Positions 62,671-64,000 of a stretch of DNA of 64,000 nucleotides are shown one piece after another. Origin of the DNA: Planococcus donghaensis MPA1U2 (lineage in GTDB: Bacteria; Bacillota; Bacilli; Bacillales_A; Planococcaceae); NCBI RefSeq assembly GCF_000189395.1, contig NZ_AEPB01000027.1, forward strand, positions 6 to 64,005, in the 5' to 3' direction. The translations under genes and the position numbers were made by a program. Numbering within the stretch: the stretch's first letter is position 1; each line of letters opens with the position of its first letter. The notes under the pieces are model-generated. The model had not been told where the DNA came from. It did not search any database and saw only the letters and a program-made list of their open reading frames with translations.

Positions 62671-64000
62671 ATGGCAAAAGAACCTAAAGTGAATGAAAAC
62701 AGCAAAGACGAACAGTTGCAACAGTATCGTGTAGATGATTCAGGTAAAAGTTTGACTACCAATCAAGGACTGAAAATGGCTGAAGACGAGTTTTCATTAA
62801 AAGCTGGTGAACGCGGCCCTACTTTGATGGAGGATTTTCATTTTCGGGAAAAAATGACACATTTTGACCACGAACGAATTCCAGAACGTGTTGTTCATGC
62901 GAGAGGATATGCCGCACATGGTGTATTCGAGGCTTATGACTCGTTGGAGCATTTAACAAAAGCCAATTTTTTATCGGAAAAAGGCAAAAAGACACCAGTG
63001 TTTGTCCGTTTTTCAACTGTGGCTGGATCCAAAGGATCTGCAGAAACAGTAAGGGATGTTCGCGGATTTTCCACTAAATTTTATACAGAAGAAGGGAATT
63101 ATGATTTGGTTGGTAATAATATGCCGGTGTTCTTTATTCAGGATGCTATCAAGTTTCCGGATTTTGTCCATGCAGTAAAGCCAGAGCCACACAACGAAAT
63201 GCCTCAGGCTGCCAGTGCCCATGATACCTTATGGGATTTTGTCATCAATAATCAGGAAACTGCACATATGATGATGTGGCTGATGTCTGATCGCGCGATT
63301 CCACGCAGTTTTCGAATGATGGATGGATTTGGTGTACATGCTTTCCGTTTCGTAAATGCCGAAGGTAAATCTCATTTTGTGAAATTCAACTGGAAATCGA
63401 CACTTGGTACACATTCACTTGTCTGGGACGAAGCACAAAAGATTGCCGGTAAAGATGCTGACTTTAATCGCCGAGATTTATACGAATCTATCGAACAAGG
63501 AGATTTCCCGGAATGGGAACTCGGCGTTCAAATTGTTGCTGAGGAAGACGAACATAAATTTGATTTTGACTTATTAGATGCGACCAAATTATGGCCACAA
63601 GAAGAAATTCCAATTCAAATCGTTGGTAAAATGACATTAAATCGTAATGTCGACAATGTTTTTGCTGAAACAGAGCAAGTGGCATTCCATCCGGGGCATG
63701 TCGTGCCTGGAATCGATTTTTCAAACGATCCATTGCTCCAAGGACGTTTATTTTCTTATACAGACACCCAATTATTGCGTTTAAACGGACCTAACTTCCA
63801 TGAGTTGCCAATAAACCGACCTGTATGTCCGTTCCATAACAATCAGCGAGACGGATTTGGTCGTCAAACAATCAATAAAGGACGCGTCTCTTACCAAAAA
63901 AGTTCGTTTACCAATAGCACTCCAGCTCCTGTAAGTGAAGCGGAAGGTGGTTATGCACATTACCAAGAAAAAATGGAAGGTCGTAAAGTTCGTGCTCGTA
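62671..64000 (+). CDS. katE: catalase, large-subunit (HPII/KatE) type, 5' part only
   Basis: The reading frame stays open from ATG 62671 to the window end (443 codons), so the gene is cut by the window edge. It begins after AAGGAG at seven bases. Heme catalase motifs: distal His in [11 protein letters not shown], Ser and Asn of FIRFSTVAG-like [12 protein letters not shown] and GNNMPVFF. Segments [18 protein letters not shown] and [22 protein letters not shown] are those of clade 2 large catalases, not the short KatA type, so a C-terminal flavodoxin-like domain is expected beyond the window. The proximal Tyr is not reached or not identified. It removes hydrogen peroxide. Confidence 0.92.
   Translation, partial: MAKEPKVNENSKDEQLQQYRVDDSGKSLTTNQGLKMAEDEFSLKAGERGPTLMEDFHFREKMTHFDHERIPERVVHARGYAAHGVFEAYDSLEHLTKANFLSEKGKKTPVFVRFSTVAGSKGSAETVRDVRGFSTKFYTEEGNYDLVGNNMPVFFIQDAIKFPDFVHAVKPEPHNEMPQAASAHDTLWDFVINNQETAHMMMWLMSDRAIPRSFRMMDGFGVHAFRFVNAEGKSHFVKFNWKSTLGTHSLVWDEAQKIAGKDADFNRRDLYESIEQGDFPEWELGVQIVAEEDEHKFDFDLLDATKLWPQEEIPIQIVGKMTLNRNVDNVFAETEQVAFHPGHVVPGIDFSNDPLLQGRLFSYTDTQLLRLNGPNFHELPINRPVCPFHNNQRDGFGRQTINKGRVSYQKSSFTNSTPAPVSEAEGGYAHYQEKMEGRKVRAR

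Noticed and set aside
1-64000. tRNA, rRNA, CRISPR array, prophage or IS element
   Set aside because: No cloverleaf-like gene, regular direct-repeat array, integrase, transposase or phage structural gene was recognised by eye. The repeats found are non-coding palindromes.

Overview
The window looks like chromosome of a low-to-moderate-GC Gram-positive rod of the Bacillales, most probably Planococcaceae (Planococcus/Planomicrobium-like). Reasons: AGGAGG-type ribosome binding sites with several GTG/TTG starts, many Rho-independent terminators, a T-box leader, LacI/CcpA-type operators, SigB- and SigW-type promoters, and Bacillus/Staphylococcus-like gene sets (YtvA, RbsRKDACB, CstB, MhqD, YeeI, bacterial NOS, Ter/Yce operon). 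I see no rRNA, tRNA, CRISPR, phage or IS transposase gene. This assignment is inference from gene content, not a database match.

Layout. 1-3.7 kb: general-stress genes (DJ-1/PfpI, YtvA-like LOV-STAS blue-light sensor, GSP39-like short-chain dehydrogenase, Cu/Zn-SOD lipoprotein), two of them behind excellent SigB-type promoters. 3.9-7.8 kb: leftward three-gene membrane glycosylation unit (GT2 transferase, GtrA flippase, YfhO GT-C). 8.1-17.1 kb: a nine-gene tellurium/stress (Ter) operon with three TerD proteins, TelA/YceH, YceG and a nucleotide-like biosynthetic block (CitE-like lyase, PRTase-TRSP, StiP/PELOTA PRTase, HAD phosphatase), behind a consensus SigW promoter and a SigA promoter, with an internal terminator. 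17.1-20.4 kb: a cre site, a promoter and a T-box leader ahead of a class V aminotransferase and serA (serine synthesis). 20.7-26.3 kb: HAD phosphatase, nitric oxide synthase, YeeI, acyl-CoA dehydrogenase plus thiolase. 26.4-28.3 kb: CstB persulfide dioxygenase behind a CstR-like operator, and a rhodanese-like membrane protein. 28.4-35.5 kb: glutamate/dicarboxylate symporter and the ribose operon rbsRKDACB with a palindromic operator. 35.6-49.9 kb: housekeeping genes in short units (PBP4-type carboxypeptidase, GATase/dipeptidase pair, YihY, CNNM-type transporter, HD phosphohydrolase, DASS transporter, MFS, SRAP, patatin, GNAT, Lrp). 50.2-57.3 kb: peptide-type ABC importer followed by a gamma-glutamyltransferase with no signal peptide, resembling a glutathione import and catabolism unit. 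57.3-59.0 kb: split chromate transporter, then a gene-free 0.7 kb patch of palindromic repeats. 59.1-64 kb: Rrf2 regulator, DUF896, Hsp33, MhqD hydrolase, glutaminase, and the 5' part of a large (HPII-type) catalase running off the window.

Themes. Stress physiology dominates: SigB-type promoters are seen or suspected before five genes, an envelope-stress SigW promoter drives the Ter operon, and thiol/electrophile genes (CstB, MhqD, Hsp33, glutathione-type uptake, catalase, NOS) are scattered through it. The least understood system is the Ter operon with its embedded biosynthetic block, whose metabolite is unknown.
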